NCBI GenBank assembly: GCA_963702765.1
Contig: CAVPEB010000060.1
Span: 7,389-71,388, forward strand
DNA: 64,000 nt
Source: DATMNR01 sp963702765
GTDB taxonomy: Bacteria > Chloroflexota > Ktedonobacteria > Ktedonobacterales > Ktedonobacteraceae
Reading direction: 5' to 3'
Shown here: piece after piece, positions 28,087 through 36,665 of the stretch
Position numbering within the stretch: position 1 is the first letter of the stretch
Layout of the letters: the number at the start of each line of letters is the position of its first letter
Translations under genes and position numbers: made by a program
The notes under the pieces: generated by a model
Told to the model about the DNA's origin: nothing
Seen by the model: only the letters and a program-made list of their open reading frames with translations
Database searches by the model: none

Positions 28087-28869
28087 TTATCTCCTCCGGC
28101 CAACCCCTAATGTTTGCCCTCCGTCGACGGGAATGACTGCCCCGGTCACCCAGGCAGCTCGTGGGTCTACCAGTTGGGCAATCCACCAGGCCAGTTCTTC
28201 AGGCTCTCCCATGCGTCCCAGTGCTACAGTCGAAGTCAATTCCTCGTGAACCTTGTCGATATCATCTCCAAGGGTTTCAAGGATTGGCGTGGCACAGGGT
28301 CCGGGAGCAATAGCATTCACGCGAATGCCATCGGAGGCAAGTTCTGCTGCCAGGCAACGTGTCAGGTGTTCAATAGCCGCCTTGGTCATGGAGTACAGGG
28401 CATTTTCCACCCTCACCCATGAACCAACCGAGGAACTCAGGTTTACTATTGCGGGTGCTGGGGAATGGCGCAACGCGGGAAGAGCGAATTGAATAAGAAA
28501 GAATACACTGCGTACATTGGTCGCCACCTGTTCATCGAATTCGGCCATAGTAAAGCGATCGAAAGGTTTTGCAACCAGCCCTGCTGCGTCATTGATAAGT
28601 GCGTCGATACGCCCAAATCGCGAGAGTACTCGTTCGACAACTTCCTGTGGCGCAATGGCTAGAGCCAGGTCAGCAGGGAAGATTGCAGATACGCCGCCTG
28701 CATTCTCAATTGCACGCGCAACTTCGGCCAGTTTCTCCTCCCTTCGACTGACTAACGCAACGGCCATCCCTCGTTCCGCAAGGAGACGTGCGGTCGCGGC
28801 GCCGATACCAGAACTTGCGCCTGTCACAATCGCTACGGGTTTATCTGTGGAAGTTACGTGTTCTACCAT
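28087..28869 (-). CDS. short-chain dehydrogenase/reductase
   Basis: 260-residue classical SDR. The nucleotide site is TGASSGIG near residues 16-23, the active-site Ser lies in NLSSSVGSW, and YSMTK supplies Tyr and Lys. The arginine-rich stretch after the first strand (SRREEK) suggests NADP rather than NAD. The protein ends with the DGGQTLG segment common to the group. GAGGAG lies 6 bases before the ATG. It is the second gene of the cluster; its stop is followed by the regulator's promoter. Confidence 0.85.
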   Translation of the reverse strand: MVEHVTSTDKPVAIVTGASSGIGAATARLLAERGMAVALVSRREEKLAEVARAIENAGGVSAIFPADLALAIAPQEVVERVLSRFGRIDALINDAAGLVAKPFDRFTMAEFDEQVATNVRSVFFLIQFALPALRHSPAPAIVNLSSSVGSWVRVENALYSMTKAAIEHLTRCLAAELASDGIRVNAIAPGPCATPILETLGDDIDKVHEELTSTVALGRMGEPEELAWWIAQLVDPRAAWVTGAVIPVDGGQTLGVGRRR

Positions 28870-28928
28870 CCAAATCTCCTCTCATCTGGTTACTAGAAAC
28901 ACCGCGGCAACGCATGTGTTACCACTTT

Positions 28929-29699
28929 CTAAATTGCCGTCATACCTCCATCAGAGGCCCAGGCAGCACCAGTCACATACGAAGCCTCGTCCGAGGCCAG
29001 GAAAAGCATGACGGAGGCAACCTCTTCTGCTTCACCTGGACGACCCAGTGGAATGCTTTGTAGAAGGCCCTCGCGTTCTTCATCATTTTGCATAAAATAT
29101 GTTGTCATGGGTGTATTTGTGAAGCCGGGGATGACGCAGTTTACTCTGATACCGAGGCGGGCGTAATCGTTCGCCATGACTCTTGTCAGGCCGTATACAC
29201 CGGCCTTGCTGGCGCTATATGCGGAATAGGTTGGCGCGCATCCAAATAGACCGGTTGGCGACGCAGTGCAAACAACGCTGCCGCCACCAGAAGCAAGAAG
29301 CGCGCGAATACCGTGCTTACATGCCAGGAAAACGCCCGTGAGATTCACACCTACCGTACGATCCCAGACTTCCTTAGCGAGTTCGTGAACGCGGGCATCT
29401 TCACCAACAAGTTCGATGCCCGCGTTCGCCACCACGATATCAAGGCCGCCCCAGCGCTCTACTACCTGGTCAACGGCATGGGAGACCTGATCCTCTCGGC
29501 CGACATCGGCAATCAGAGGCAGAGCCTCTCCACCAGAATCTGTGATACACGAAACTACTTCATCGAGGGCTGTTTGATTGATGTCGATCAGGCCAACCCT
29601 GGCGCCTTCCTGAGAAAATCTGGTAGCTGTTGCACGCCCGATGCCCATACCAGCGCCAGTAATAATTGCCCGTTTACCTGCTATTCGTCCATTACTCAT
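28929..29699 (-). CDS. short-chain dehydrogenase/reductase, first gene of the cluster
   Basis: 256-residue classical SDR with TGAGMGIG near the N-terminus, NAGIEL, and the catalytic YSASK; the acid IDIN after strand 2 fits NAD use. It ends DGGMTAI. The ATG at 29699 is chosen because AAGGAGG lies 7 bases upstream; an in-frame start at 29828 would read through the promoter. The promoter at 29736-29765 and the operator-like site just upstream of it make this the head of the large - strand operon. Confidence 0.87.
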   Translation of the reverse strand: MSNGRIAGKRAIITGAGMGIGRATATRFSQEGARVGLIDINQTALDEVVSCITDSGGEALPLIADVGREDQVSHAVDQVVERWGGLDIVVANAGIELVGEDARVHELAKEVWDRTVGVNLTGVFLACKHGIRALLASGGGSVVCTASPTGLFGCAPTYSAYSASKAGVYGLTRVMANDYARLGIRVNCVIPGFTNTPMTTYFMQNDEEREGLLQSIPLGRPGEAEEVASVMLFLASDEASYVTGAAWASDGGMTAI

Positions 29700-29735
29700 G
29701 CTACTGCCTCCTTGTTTCTCTTGTACTATAAGGAA

Positions 29736-29765
29736 AGTATTGTGTCCATCTGTTTCTTTTGTCAA
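29736..29765 (-). promoter_or_regulatory. promoter of the catabolic cluster
   Basis: On the minus strand a perfect -35 TTGACA (29760-29765), an 18-base spacer and AATACT (29736-29741). It faces away from the histidine kinase promoter in the same intergenic region. Confidence 0.55.
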
Positions 29766-29774
29766 GAAAAAAGC

Positions 29775-29790
29775 TTGCAAGGTTTTGCAA
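29775..29790. promoter_or_regulatory. putative SorC-family operator 2
   Basis: TTGCAA-GGTT-TTGCAA, two palindromic half sites with centres 10 bases apart, ending 9 bases upstream of the -35 of the first SDR gene. It pairs with the site at 28009-28023 in front of the regulator. Confidence 0.5.
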
Positions 29791-29821
29791 AGTTGGAGCC
29801 AGGGACTTCTTGTGTAGAAAA

Positions 29822-29851
29822 GTGACAAACAAAGGGATTCTCAGGTATACT
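29822..29851 (+). promoter_or_regulatory. promoter of the histidine kinase gene
   Basis: GTGACA (29822-29827), 18-base spacer, TATACT (29846-29851), 54 bases before the ATG at 29906. Confidence 0.45.
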
Positions 29852-29905
29852 AGGGTAGGCTTTTTCCACTTCCTTTGTAGTGTGTTGTTCCCTTGAGATG
29901 AAAGT

Positions 29906-31399
29906 ATGGCGGAACACTTGCCCCAATTACAATTGAAGGCTACAGCCACCGAAAAGTTAACGCGGCCTTACCTCGCTAAACTAAGTCGGCAAAACTATAT
30001 TGCTACAGTGATTACAATCCTGATTGTTATCTTCAGCCTGTTTTGGGAGCTTTATAAACTTGGCGGGCAGGAGAAAACTATCTATTTTGCCGATTCTATG
30101 TACGGGATAGCTGCATGGATTGGCTCATTTTGGGCCTTCCGAACAGCGTATCGAGCGCGTTTTGGCCCTCTGCGCCTGGAGCCACGCCACCAGTTAGCCT
30201 GGTTTGTCATCGGCATTGCATTGTTCGCAAATGGCATTGGTGGATTCTATTACACTTATCTTGAGTGGACGGGACAGTTTAATCCAGTACCCTCACCTGC
30301 AGACCTTTGCTTCACAATTTACTATTTCCTCACCTTCATAGGTCTACTCCTCATGCCCACAGTCGCGAAATTCAAACGGTCTCGTATTCGCATTGGGTTG
30401 GATGCCACTATTACGATGCTCTGTATTCTGGGGATAAGCTGGTATTTTGTGATTGGACCTATTTTCATGACGTCCAAAGATATTCCTACACTACTTGTGG
30501 CTGTCTCGTATCCATTCTGGGACGTGCTTCTTATCCTCGCAGTTTTATTGTTGATCTTCCAGCGTACTGAGCCTGTATTACATTCATCGTTACTCATCTG
30601 TGGGCTCGGCATTATATCGCAAATTATTGCTGACACAGGTTATGCTTTGACCATTCCATTCGGCACCTACACCACAGGCACTCCCTACATTGATACATTC
30701 TGGTTTTGCGGATTTTTGCTGATCGGACTCGCAGCGCCTTATCAGTATGCTGCAATAGCACGAAGAGTTTACCACGAACGGAAACTCTCTGGTCCAGAAG
30801 CGAACGGTACTGAAAACCCTGTTCTTCTTCGAGATGAGAAATCGCAACAACGCAACCGCATTGCGCAAACTTTGCTCATCTATATCTCACTCATACTCTT
30901 GTTGACTCTCACGCTGTTTAGCGAAATAAGGGATCAGAACAATATTTTCCTGGTTGCGCTCACTGCAATTGTTGGTTTGCTTGTCACTGCTCGCTATCTA
31001 CTTGTCACTAATGAGAACGAAGTTCTGCTCCAACAGAGAGATCAACGACGTGAGATGGCCGAGCGCCTGCGTGTCATCAGTGCTCAATTGGCTGAAGAAC
31101 TTGAACTTGATCATTTACTCACTCGTATCATTGCGTTAGCTACAACTTCTCTAGGTTTTGATGCCATGGTATTAATGTTGTTTGAAGAATATGATCATCC
31201 ACTAGATGCTATGTCCAGCCTACTGATTCGTGCAGCATCGTCTACATCAGCAGAAGTGACTTCATGGAGATTTCAGGGTGACCAGGTTCCCTACAATGCT
31301 GCTCTTGCAGGAAAACAAATCGAAATATACTGGGCTGAGAATACGTTAAATCTACCCGCTGATTTTCACGATTGGCAACTAGCAAGAGCACATACTTAG
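29906..31399 (+). CDS. membrane sensor histidine kinase, N-terminal part (frameshifted)
   Basis: 497-residue 5' part of a gene that continues at 31557-32960. About eight hydrophobic helices (roughly 40-340) contain PSPADLCFTIYYF, GISWYFVIGPIF and DTFWFCGFLLIGLAA, a module related to the one in the GGDEF-EAL proteins downstream. A coiled segment and a GAF-like domain (LDHLLTRIIALATTSLGFDAMVLM) follow, cut off by a stop at 31399. In the other frame the GAF domain continues with LRTLFVPLTYQGKKLG, so one extra or two missing bases near 31385-31392 explain the break. Weak ribosome site. Confidence 0.75.
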   Translation: MAEHLPQLQLKATATEKLTRPYLAKLSRQNYIATVITILIVIFSLFWELYKLGGQEKTIYFADSMYGIAAWIGSFWAFRTAYRARFGPLRLEPRHQLAWFVIGIALFANGIGGFYYTYLEWTGQFNPVPSPADLCFTIYYFLTFIGLLLMPTVAKFKRSRIRIGLDATITMLCILGISWYFVIGPIFMTSKDIPTLLVAVSYPFWDVLLILAVLLLIFQRTEPVLHSSLLICGLGIISQIIADTGYALTIPFGTYTTGTPYIDTFWFCGFLLIGLAAPYQYAAIARRVYHERKLSGPEANGTENPVLLRDEKSQQRNRIAQTLLIYISLILLLTLTLFSEIRDQNNIFLVALTAIVGLLVTARYLLVTNENEVLLQQRDQRREMAERLRVISAQLAEELELDHLLTRIIALATTSLGFDAMVLMLFEEYDHPLDAMSSLLIRAASSTSAEVTSWRFQGDQVPYNAALAGKQIEIYWAENTLNLPADFHDWQLARAHT

Positions 31400-31556
31400 A
31401 ACTCTATTTGTACCGCTTACCTACCAGGGGAAAAAACTGGGAAGTCTGGGATTCTCAAGTCGCACATCCAGGCCTTTTAGCAACTCAGACTTATATCTTG
31501 CAAAAGCCTTTACGGAAGAGGCTGCTACAGCAATCGAGCACACCCATCTTTACCAG

Positions 31557-32960
31557 GTGGCACGCGAACATGAATTATTTTCTCAAGCGCTGGCCAATGT
31601 AGCGGCACGCTTGAATTCCGCTGCCGCCACAGGCACTAGCGTTGGAGCTGAAATCTTGCAATTGATATGCAATGAAGGAGCAAACGCTTTACAAGCCGAT
31701 TATGTGATGCTGTATGTTGCTAATACTGAGGATAACCTGCTACCAGTTGCTACTTTTGTTAGTGAACGAGAACAGCCAGCAAAACTTCATGAGTGGCCCT
31801 CTATAAGTAAGAGTGAGTATGAAGCTAAAACGCTCTGGTCACTCCAACCCGTACTGATCCAAATCGACAACCAATTATCGAGCGGTAAAATACCTGCTAT
31901 AACCGGGAAGCGAGAAGCTTTGGCATCTTCTCCAGTTCGACAAAGCGCTACTGGTATTCATCCAATCCGAGTGCATACAGGCGGATTGCGAGGAAGAGGT
32001 AATCCAATGTTGCGGGAAGTCTTGCTAGGTCGTAAAGTTCAAACCGCGATACTCGCGCCACTCATTGCAGGGAGTAGGCCTGTTGGCTTGCTCATTCTAG
32101 CGCGCTCATTGCAAGGGGGAACACAGCAGAAGAAAGCTTTCGCGATGGCCGACTTACCACAAGCTCAGGATTTTGCGGAACAGGCGGCCATTGCCTTTAC
32201 AAACGCCCAACTCTATCAGCAATTACTGAACGCTCACAGGCACTTACAAGAGCTTGACCAGCTTAAAGATCAGTTCATGATCACTGCTTCTCATGAACTA
32301 CGCACGCCACTAACCGCCGTGCATGGTTATCTCGAACTCATGGCGGAGTTCGGGGAGCGCATCTCTCTTGAGCAGCAGCAGGAATTTCTACAAAAAGCCC
32401 GGCGTGGTTGTGATGAATTAGTATTGCTTCTAAACAATGTTACGGACGCAAGCCGCCTGGAGATCGAGGCAGGATTACGTCCCGTGCACCTTGAAAAGGT
32501 GGACGTGGAAGAGGCAGTTCGAGGTGTCATCGATTTGATCGAGCCACAAATTATGCAGGAATATCGAGATGTACATGTGTATATCCCTCACAAACTCTTT
32601 GTGAAAGCTGATCCAGTTCGGCTGAGACAGGTCCTCTTAAACCTCAGTGTCAATGCGCTGAAATATTCGGAAGCAGGGACACCAATAACCTTCACTGCCA
32701 GGACAGTATTTGAGAAGACACCATGTGTGCTTATCAGTGTCACAGACCAGGGTAAAGGTATCATGCCACAGGATCATGCACGGCTTTTCCAACGCTTCGT
32801 ACGGCTTGAGAGCGATCTAAATAGCATTGTACGCGGGTCAGGTCTGGGATTGTATATTTCTCGTCGCCTGATCGAGGCGATGGATGGGAATATCTGGATT
32901 GAAAGCAGCGGTATTGAGGGTGCAGGCTCCACATTCCATTTCCGGCTGCCTGTAGGATAA
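31557..32960 (+). CDS. sensor histidine kinase, C-terminal part (GAF-HisKA-HATPase; frameshifted)
   Basis: 467-residue 3' part of the kinase above; the frame is actually open back to about 31390, and GTG 31557 is merely the first available start. It has a second GAF-like domain, then the dimerisation helix with the phosphorylated His in ASHELRTPLTAVHGY, and the ATPase domain with N box NLSVNALKYS, G1 DQGKGI and G2 GSGLGLYISR, all intact. No response regulator is adjacent. Repaired, the protein would have about 1015 residues. Confidence 0.78.
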   Translation: MAREHELFSQALANVAARLNSAAATGTSVGAEILQLICNEGANALQADYVMLYVANTEDNLLPVATFVSEREQPAKLHEWPSISKSEYEAKTLWSLQPVLIQIDNQLSSGKIPAITGKREALASSPVRQSATGIHPIRVHTGGLRGRGNPMLREVLLGRKVQTAILAPLIAGSRPVGLLILARSLQGGTQQKKAFAMADLPQAQDFAEQAAIAFTNAQLYQQLLNAHRHLQELDQLKDQFMITASHELRTPLTAVHGYLELMAEFGERISLEQQQEFLQKARRGCDELVLLLNNVTDASRLEIEAGLRPVHLEKVDVEEAVRGVIDLIEPQIMQEYRDVHVYIPHKLFVKADPVRLRQVLLNLSVNALKYSEAGTPITFTARTVFEKTPCVLISVTDQGKGIMPQDHARLFQRFVRLESDLNSIVRGSGLGLYISRRLIEAMDGNIWIESSGIEGAGSTFHFRLPVG

Positions 32961-33122
32961 ACAGGAAAGCCACCAAATGCTGGTGAATTCGGACTTCCTG
33001 CCCTGGAGTAATGCAAGCGCCCATACATCACGTAACAGACACCTGGCACAGCAGAAGCGCCCATCACCCATCATCCGCACTCCTATCCCTATATTATTTA
33101 TAAACGGTTATCTTAATTATCG

Positions 33123-33162
33123 AAAATACCGCTCATATACCGCTCAAAATGAGCAGTATTTT
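33123..33162. repeat. variable-stem hairpin element, copy 1
   Basis: 13-base arm AAAATACCGCTCA (33123-33135), 14-base loop, arm TGAGCAGTATTTT (33150-33162), one mismatch, followed by more T. The loop holds a second direct copy of ATACCGCTCA. Same geometry as 48220-48260 and 52994-53033. It could work as a bidirectional terminator. Confidence 0.6.
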
Positions 33163-33226
33163 TTCGCCAACCATTGAAGTAAGATATTTGATGTATATTG
33201 TTGCTAGCAACAGGAGAGATGATAAT

Positions 33227-33340
33227 ATGTTACACTTTCTCAGTACGTTTTTCATAGAAATCAGGCACTGGAGACAGAGTGGCCGTATGAAATCAATCAG
33301 CGTCTTTAAAAATGAAAACCCGCGAGAAACGTCGATCTGA
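33227..33340 (+). CDS. possible 37-residue protein
   Basis: ATG with AGGAGA 9 bases upstream, a TATATT at 33194-33199 and between them a perfect palindrome GTTGCTAGCAAC (33200-33211) placed like an operator. The product would be hydrophobic at first (MLHFLSTFFIEI) then basic. Its last 18 codons were copied into the end of the transporter gene at 35922-36665 by the duplication. No family recognised. Confidence 0.25.
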   Translation: MLHFLSTFFIEIRHWRQSGRMKSISVFKNENPRETSI

Positions 33341-36300
33341 ATTTCTGTCCTTGTTAACACTTAGATTCTCGCACCTCTTAATATCATATGTGGTAAAGTA
33401 AAGTGAACATATTCATCTGATTTTAATCTGGGAGGAGTTTAGTTTGTCTGTGTATAGTAATTTAGCTCGCGTTCTCTGGAAACCGCTGAGCCTGCTTATT
33501 TTCTGCACAGGCTTCTTTCTGGCATATCTCTTGCTCAGACCCACTCCACCTGACATATTTACCCTTGGAGATAATCTCCTACAGATAGCTATAGAAATGG
33601 TTGGGCTGCTGCTCGCCTTACCTATTCTACTTCCAAAAAGTATTCGAAAACAGGCAAGAGGACGCATTTCCCAACGTTGGCTAAAGTGGTGGATGCCAAC
33701 AGGCTCTGTTGTCCCTCTCTTACTCGCCTGTTCAATCCTGAGCTACATTATCGGGCAGACTATCTGGACATTGAATGAGAATGTACTCCATATGGCCGTG
33801 CTCTTTCCCAGTTGGGCCGATGTCGGCTACCTCGCCGCCTATCCTTTAGCGCTGCTAGCCATCCTATTTTTGCCAGGCCAGAGGCGATCTCCCACCAACC
33901 GTCCTCGCATTATCTTCGATGCTGTGATCGCCATGATCGGTGTTGTGACATTCAGCTGGTACTTTGTTCTGGGCCCAACTATCATGCATGGAGACGGCAG
34001 CATGTTGGGACGACTGGTCGGTGCCATCTATCCTCTATGCACTCTAGTCCTTATTTTCTGCCTGATCTTACTTACGGTACGCAACAATCAACGCACAATG
34101 CGCTCTGTCACCACCCTGCTGTTTATAGCTTTTGTGGTGCTTACCTTAACCAACACGATCTATAACTTTCAACAACTCCACAATGACTATCTAACAGGAG
34201 GCCTGTTGGATATTGGCTGGCCCCTTGGATTCTTACTCCTGGGATTGGCCGCACGAGGAATGTACCTGCTACAGCAATCACAAGCCACTGAGCAGATAAC
34301 GGACAGCAAACAAACGTCCAAGCAAAACACATCATGGCAAATCCTGATCCCATATGCATGGGTACCAACTCTGGCTATCTTATTAATCTTTATATGGCGA
34401 CGTGAAGATCAATCCAACCTGGTGATAGGGGTGGTAGCAGGGACAATAATACTGCTGAGTCTGGTACTGGCACGACAAGTAGTGGCAGTGCGCGAACTCC
34501 ATGCCCTGTACGTTAACAATGATGCCCTAGCAACAGCTAATAAGCAATTGGAGATCCAGGCCACGCACGACGCACTGACTGGTCTCCCAAACCGCTCGTT
34601 CTTACAAAAGCGGCTTGAAGCAGGAAGCACAAAACGCACACGAAAACAATATTCCCGCAGCATTATTACTGTTGGACCTCGATCGGTTCAAAGAGGTGAA
34701 TGATACGCTCGGCCATACTGTTGGCGACATGCTTTTACAAAAAATTGGCCAACGCCTGCAGAGTTACTTGCACTCGAACGACCTCATTGCTCGCCTGGGA
34801 GGAGATGAGTTTGCCATCGTGCTTCCCGAGACAGATGCCGATGGAGCGGTACGCGCAGCACGCACCTTAATTGGTGCACTTGATATGCCTATTTTAGTTG
34901 ACGGTCATGCTTTCTCCATCGGAGGAAGCATTGGTATCGCGCTCACCCCGGAACAAGGATTCGATGTCACAACTTTGCTCCGATGCGCCGATGTAGCCAT
35001 GTATGTGGCCAAGCGCAGCCAGAGTGGTCATGCTGAGTATTCTCCTAAGATTGATCAACATAGCCCCTATAAGCTTGCTCTGATGAGTGAGTTGCGCCAG
35101 GCGATTGCAGATAACAGGCTATTGATACATTACCAACCCAAAGTCTCGTTCTCGCTTGGTAGGATAGTAGGCGTGGAGGCACTCTTGCGTTGGCCTCATC
35201 CGGTACACGGGCTCATCCCTCCTGAAGATTTTATTCCACTGGCCGAGCGCACAGGGCTGATTGGTCCTTTGACTCGTTGGGTACTTGAGCGAGCAGTACG
35301 TCAATGCCGGGACTGGGAGCAGGATGGGCTTCACATAAATGTAGCGGTTAATCTTTCTACTCACACCTTATACGACCCCAAACTATTATCCATAGTGACG
35401 AACCTGCTTCACCTATACGAGGTCGCCCCAAGCAAGTTAACGCTCGAGATCACAGAGAGCATGCTCATGGAGGAACCAGAACGGGCACAAGTCGTACTGG
35501 CTGAGCTACGCATCACTTGGAGTGTCTATTGCCATCGACGACTTTGGAACCGGGTACTCATCATTGGCCTACCTCAAGCGACTTCGCATTGATGAAGTGA
35601 AGATTGACAAGGCCTTTGTGCGTGGATTGGGTACCGATGCTGACCCTGCAGATGCGGCCATTGTGCAGGCTGTTGTGGCAATGGCGCGTCCATTGCAATG
35701 TGAGGTGGTAGCCGAAGGTGTAGAAAGTGAAGAAGCATGGTCCTTCTTGAAAGAGCTGGGTTGTGATCTGGCACAGGGTTACTATTGTTCACGCCCACTA
35801 CCTGCGGCGGAGCTAGAACAATGGGCAAGGACAACCCGTTGGGGTCAGAGCGACAATGATGAACTAACCACCCCGGTATCCGAGGCACTGGCTTAGAAGT
35901 GAGCAGGTAGGAGCACTTTGCATGGAGCAAATTGACGAGCAACATCCACATAAAGGAGATTGGCTGCGCGAGATCGTTTTTGGGCTAAACGACGGCCTGG
36001 TTACTACCCTCGTTTTTATTATGGCGGTGAGCGAAATTGCGCCAGGACGGTTACTGCTGGTTGTGCTTGGTGAGGTGCTGGCTGGAGGAATTTCTATGGC
36101 GCTGGGAGGATTCCTCGCTGCTCGGACCACGAAGCAAATCCTCGATCAACGCATCGCTACGGAACGATTTGAGATTGAGCATGAGCCAGAGGAGGAACGA
36201 GCCGAGTTGAGCGCTATTTACCGCAACAAAGGCTTCAGCGGCCCATTGCTCCATCATGTCGTAGATCACTTGACCGCCAACGAGGAACGTTGGCATCGCG

Positions 36301-36600
36301 CTATGATACATGACGAGTTAGGTGTGGTAGAAGATACACACATTAATCCGTGGTTAGAAGGATCGCGGGTTGGGCTTTCATTTGTGATTGGTGGACTCAT
36401 CCCGGCAATACCGGTGATTTTCTCCTTGCCACATGTCCAGTGGTGGGCTTATGCTCTAACAGCCTTAACTGCGCTCGCGCTCGGTGCGATCAAGTCCCGC
36501 TATACCCCTCAAAGCGCCTTGCGCGCTGGCCTCGAATTTCTTGCGATTGTCACTGTCGGCACTCTGGCCGGTGTAGGAGTCGGCCTGCTTTTACATGGAG
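33277..36600. repeat. tandem duplication copy A (about 3.3 kb)
   Basis: Direct repeat of 36602-39922 carrying a GGDEF-EAL gene and a VIT1/CCC1 gene. Nucleotide identity is very high. Copy A differs by two 1-base insertions in the GGDEF-EAL gene and a changed end of the transporter gene at the junction. Confidence 0.9.
33444..35896 (+). pseudogene. GGDEF-EAL membrane protein, copy A, two frameshifts
   Basis: Nearly identical to the intact 816-residue gene at 36768-39218. An extra A near 34618 ends the first frame at 34703, inside the start of the GGDEF domain; the second frame (to 35592) is ended by an extra base near 35512-35516 inside the EAL domain; the third frame runs to 35896. All catalytic motifs are present but spread over three frames, so a working enzyme is not expected from the sequence as given. 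TTG start with GGGAGGA upstream, as in copy B. Confidence 0.85.
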
Positions 36601-36665
36601 AAGAGTGGCGTATGAAATCAATCAGCGTCTTTAAAAATGAAAACCCGCGAGAAACGTCGATCTGA
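35922..36665 (+). CDS. VIT1/CCC1-family iron/manganese transporter, copy A with altered C-terminus
   Basis: 247 residues. Same as the copy at 39244-39927 up to GVGLLLHG; there the intact gene stops, but here the duplication junction joins it to the sequence upstream of the next GGDEF-EAL gene, adding about 20 residues ending NENPRETSI. The membrane part and the acidic cytoplasmic helices with the EIEHEPEEERAEL and NEERW segments are unchanged. The tail is polar, so function may survive. Confidence 0.8.
   Translation: MEQIDEQHPHKGDWLREIVFGLNDGLVTTLVFIMAVSEIAPGRLLLVVLGEVLAGGISMALGGFLAARTTKQILDQRIATERFEIEHEPEEERAELSAIYRNKGFSGPLLHHVVDHLTANEERWHRAMIHDELGVVEDTHINPWLEGSRVGLSFVIGGLIPAIPVIFSLPHVQWWAYALTALTALALGAIKSRYTPQSALRAGLEFLAIVTVGTLAGVGVGLLLHGEEWRMKSISVFKNENPRETSI

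Larger units (their letters stand above)
32961..33443. other. intergenic region with hairpin element, possible small gene and duplication boundary
   Basis: 480 bases: a segment resembling a dispersed repeat (33050-33110, also seen near 48450 and 52910), the hairpin at 33123-33162, a possible 37-residue gene (33227-33340), and from about 33277 the left part of duplication copy A. Confidence 0.55.

Noticed and set aside
17004..29699. Complete AI-2 (lsr) operon
   Set aside because: Kinase, thiolase and regulator fit, but LsrA, LsrB, LsrC, LsrD and LsrG are absent and seven unrelated enzymes or transporters are present.
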